NCBI GenBank assembly: GCA_027081375.1
Contig: JALWKR010000004.1
Span: 1 to 8,405 of the forward strand
Direction: 5' to 3'
DNA length: 8,405 nt
DNA from: Persephonella sp.
Lineage (GTDB): Bacteria; Aquificota; Aquificia; Aquificales; Hydrogenothermaceae
Shown here: one piece after another, positions 6,192 through 8,405 of the stretch
Position numbering within the stretch: the stretch's first letter is position 1
Layout: each line of letters opens with the position of its first letter
Made by a program: the position numbers and the translations under genes
Notes under the pieces: generated by a model
What the model saw: the letters and a program-made list of their open reading frames with translations, nothing else
Database searches by the model: none
What the model was told of the DNA's origin: nothing

Positions 6192-8405
6192 TCAAACTTT
6201 TGCTGGAGCTGTAGCTGTTTCATCTGCTTCTCTTTCCATTATATCCTGAAGGTCTAAAGTGTATACACTGGAAATTCCATCTCTAGCAGAAACTCCAATC
6301 AATCTATCTGCATAGCTTGCCATGGTATCCCTTAAGGTTACAACAATGAACTGAGCATCTTTTGAAAGTTCTTTCATTAGTTCTGCTATCTTTCTAGCGT
6401 TAGCATCGTCTAGGTGAGCATCAACTTCATCAAAGTAGTAGAAAGGAGCTGGTCTATACTGCTGAACAGCAAATAAGAATGCTAAAGCTGTAAGGGTTTT
6501 TTCTCCCCCTGACATTATCTCTAATCTTTTTACGTCCTTTCCTCTAGGTTTTGCCTTTAAAAGTATTCCCCCTGAAAGTGGGTCTTTTTCATTTTCTATC
6601 TCTAGATAAGCTTTTCCTCCTGGAGATAGTCTTTTGAATATCTTTCCAAGGTTTTTGTTTACTGCTTCATAAACTTCCATAAATGCTTTTAGCTTCTTCT
6701 CTTCAAGGTTTTCTATTAACTCTTCTATGGACTTTTTCTCTTCCTCTAATGTTTTTAGCTTCTGGCTAAGGTCTTCATATCTATTTTTTATCTCTTCATA
6801 ATCTTCTAAAGCCTTCTGGTTTACAGCTCCTATCTGCTGTCTTTTTCTTGTATATTCTTCAAGTTCTTTTTCTAAGGCCTTTAAATCCCCTTCTACAGCT
6901 TCTCCTTGATACTCTTCTTTAAGAATATTTATCTCTTCTCTTAAGTCTTCTACCTTCTGTTCTAGCTTTCCTTTAGCTTCTAGGATGTATGTTATCTGTC
7001 TGTTTATCTCCTCTTCTTCCTTTCTAAACAGCTTTAAACTGTCTTTTAGTTCATTCAGCTGATCTAAAAGGCTATCTCTCTCTTTTTCTTTATCTTTTAA
7101 ACCTTTCCAAAGGTTTGAAAGCTCTTTAGAGAGGTTTTCTATCTTCTCTTTAAGCTCTACAGAAAGAGTTTCTTTCTGTTTTATCTGGTCTTCTATCTTT
7201 AGCTTCTCATTTTCTATCTGGAATATTCTCACTTTAAGGCTGTTTTCTAATCTGTCTTTTAACCTTTCTATCTGATTTTCAATATTTGCTTTCTCTTCCC
7301 TTAGTTTATAAACCTTTTTTGTTGCCTCTTCCCACTGGGTTCTTAGCTGGTGAAGACCTTTGCTTTCTAGTTTCTCAAGGGTCTCTCTTTTTTTCTTTGC
7401 AACTTCAGAAAGAACAGCTTCGTTTTCTTTTATCTGTTTGATAACATTTTCAAGCTTATTTTCATACTCAAACTGTTTCTTCTTAAGGTTTACAATCTCT
7501 TCTTCTAAGATATTTATACGGTTTATATTTGCAGAAATCTTATTCTCTATCTCTCTTTTTCTCTCTAAAACTGATTGACTTTCGCTCTGGATTTTTATTA
7601 TCTCTCTCTCCGCTTCCTGAAGTTTTTGATCTATTTTCTTTAGCTCTTCTTCTATAGCACTTTCTTCAAGTTTTAGTTTTTCGTCTTCTTTTTCTAATCT
7701 TTCCCTTTCTTGCTCTAGAGCTCCTCTTCCTAGAAGACTTCCTCTGTCTCTATCTGAACCTCCTGTTATTGTTCCTGACTTTTCAAATATATCTCCTTCA
7801 AGGGTTACCATTCTAAAAACACCTATCCCTAATCCCCTTGCTGCATCAAAGTTATCAACAATAACTGTATCTCCAAAAACATAGTAGATTGCTTTTTCTA
7901 TTCTTGGGTCGTAATCTACAAAATCAACAGCAAGTCCTATAACTCCACTTCTTAAAGGTGGTTTATTAGGTTTTGAAACTTTTATTCTGTTTAGGGGAAT
8001 AAATGTTGCCTTTCCTGCCTTTTTCTGTTTTAAGGTTTTTATACACTCTTCAGCTACTTTATCATCTTCAACAACAATATTTTTTAGTCTTCCCCCTCCT
8101 GCAGCTTCAATAGCTTTTGAAAGTTCAGGGTCTTTTAGGGAAATAAGGTCTGCTACCTGACCGTAAACCCCTGGAATATCTTTTATAACTGAAACTACTT
8201 TATCCTCTCTAAGCTGTGAAAGCTGAGCTAATACTTCTGCTAATCTCTGAAAGTTCTTTTCTCTTTTTTCTCTGTTTTCTTTTAATTTTTTCTCTAGTGT
8301 TTCTTTTCTTAGCCTGAGGCGGTTTATCTCACTTTTTAGACTTTTTAGTTTTTTCTCCTGATCCTGTGAAAAACTGGATATATTTGACTGGGATTTTCTT
8401 AATGT
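6192..8405 (-). CDS. smc: Chromosome partition/condensation protein SMC (partial, N-terminus outside window)
   Basis: SMC dimers hold and compact chromosomal DNA as an ATP-driven ring with ScpA/ScpB. The reading frame stays open to the right edge, giving 737 residues of a protein usually about 1170 long; the ATG at 7811 lies inside the hinge and is not the start. Visible in order (numbered from the edge): end of the first coiled coil (1-70); hinge (about 77-217), opening IPGVYGQVADLI and closing with KSGTITGGS; returning coiled coil (about 230-590) with the family motif GAVNQKALEDYEEI near 525-538; and the C-terminal ATPase lobe with signature MSGGEKTLTALA (631-642), Walker B FYYFDEVD (655-662) and VTLRD (689-693). 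A short acidic then Ala/Pro-rich tail follows. The N-terminal Walker A lies off the window. Walker B/D-loop residues (DAHLDDAN, VTLRDTM) look more like archaeal SMC than B. subtilis-type SMC. The next gene follows immediately in an apparent operon. Confidence 0.96.
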   Translation of the reverse strand, partial: TLRKSQSNISSFSQDQEKKLKSLKSEINRLRLRKETLEKKLKENREKREKNFQRLAEVLAQLSQLREDKVVSVIKDIPGVYGQVADLISLKDPELSKAIEAAGGGRLKNIVVEDDKVAEECIKTLKQKKAGKATFIPLNRIKVSKPNKPPLRSGVIGLAVDFVDYDPRIEKAIYYVFGDTVIVDNFDAARGLGIGVFRMVTLEGDIFEKSGTITGGSDRDRGSLLGRGALEQERERLEKEDEKLKLEESAIEEELKKIDQKLQEAEREIIKIQSESQSVLERKREIENKISANINRINILEEEIVNLKKKQFEYENKLENVIKQIKENEAVLSEVAKKKRETLEKLESKGLHQLRTQWEEATKKVYKLREEKANIENQIERLKDRLENSLKVRIFQIENEKLKIEDQIKQKETLSVELKEKIENLSKELSNLWKGLKDKEKERDSLLDQLNELKDSLKLFRKEEEEINRQITYILEAKGKLEQKVEDLREEINILKEEYQGEAVEGDLKALEKELEEYTRKRQQIGAVNQKALEDYEEIKNRYEDLSQKLKTLEEEKKSIEELIENLEEKKLKAFMEVYEAVNKNLGKIFKRLSPGGKAYLEIENEKDPLSGGILLKAKPRGKDVKRLEIMSGGEKTLTALAFLFAVQQYRPAPFYYFDEVDAHLDDANARKIAELMKELSKDAQFIVVTLRDTMASYADRLIGVSARDGISSVYTLDLQDIMEREADETATAPAKV

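Noticed and set aside
7360..7578. Plus-strand open frame within smc
   Set aside because: Its Phe/Ser-rich hydrophobic look comes from reading the complement of the Lys/Glu coiled coil, not from a true membrane protein.
6600..7750. Repetitive tct/ctt-rich tract suggesting a low-complexity repeat
   Set aside because: It is explained by Lys/Glu/Leu codons of the SMC coiled coil on the minus strand; there is no regular repeat unit.

Overview
The window reads as chromosomal DNA from a thermophilic, flagellated, AT-rich bacterium. A single-chain reverse gyrase marks a (hyper)thermophile. A FlgK-type hook protein preceded by a sigma-28-like promoter marks a bacterium. The archaeal-looking SMC C-terminus and the overall gene style suggest Aquificota (a Hydrogenothermaceae-like lineage is my best guess), but that placement is inference and no marker gene here proves it.

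Layout. (1) 1-324, minus: the N-terminal half of a CbiM/NikM-type cobalt/nickel ECF transporter S-component, with its own good sigma-70-type promoter (357-385, minus) and a small palindrome in the promoter spacer. (2) 399-415: a minus-strand intrinsic terminator that overlaps the stop codon of reverse gyrase. (3) 414-3917, minus: complete reverse gyrase (1167 aa), with the helicase-like and topoisomerase IA halves fused and the usual second zinc finger missing. (4) 3918-4049: a divergent intergenic region of 132 bp with a perfect FliA-type -10 box (4007-4014) facing flgK. (5) 4050-5504, plus: flgK, apparently a single-gene unit ending in a strong terminator (5511-5539). (6) 5542-6189, minus: a YkgJ-type cysteine-cluster protein, convergent with flgK and placed directly behind smc. 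(7) 6192-8405, minus: the C-terminal 737 residues of SMC, from the end of the first coiled-coil arm through the hinge to the ATPase C-lobe; the N-terminal part lies beyond the right edge.

Functionally the window joins two chromosome-topology genes (reverse gyrase and smc), one late flagellar gene, a metal importer and a metal- or cluster-binding protein of unknown role. The only likely shared transcript is smc followed by the cysteine-cluster gene. All stretches between genes are short (largest 132 bp). I see no RNA genes, mobile elements, CRISPR arrays or long repeats, and no convincing undescribed multi-gene system. The points worth a second look are the FliA promoter that fixes the flgK start, the reverse gyrase without Zn2, the archaeal-type SMC ATPase motifs and the palindrome in the cbiM promoter.
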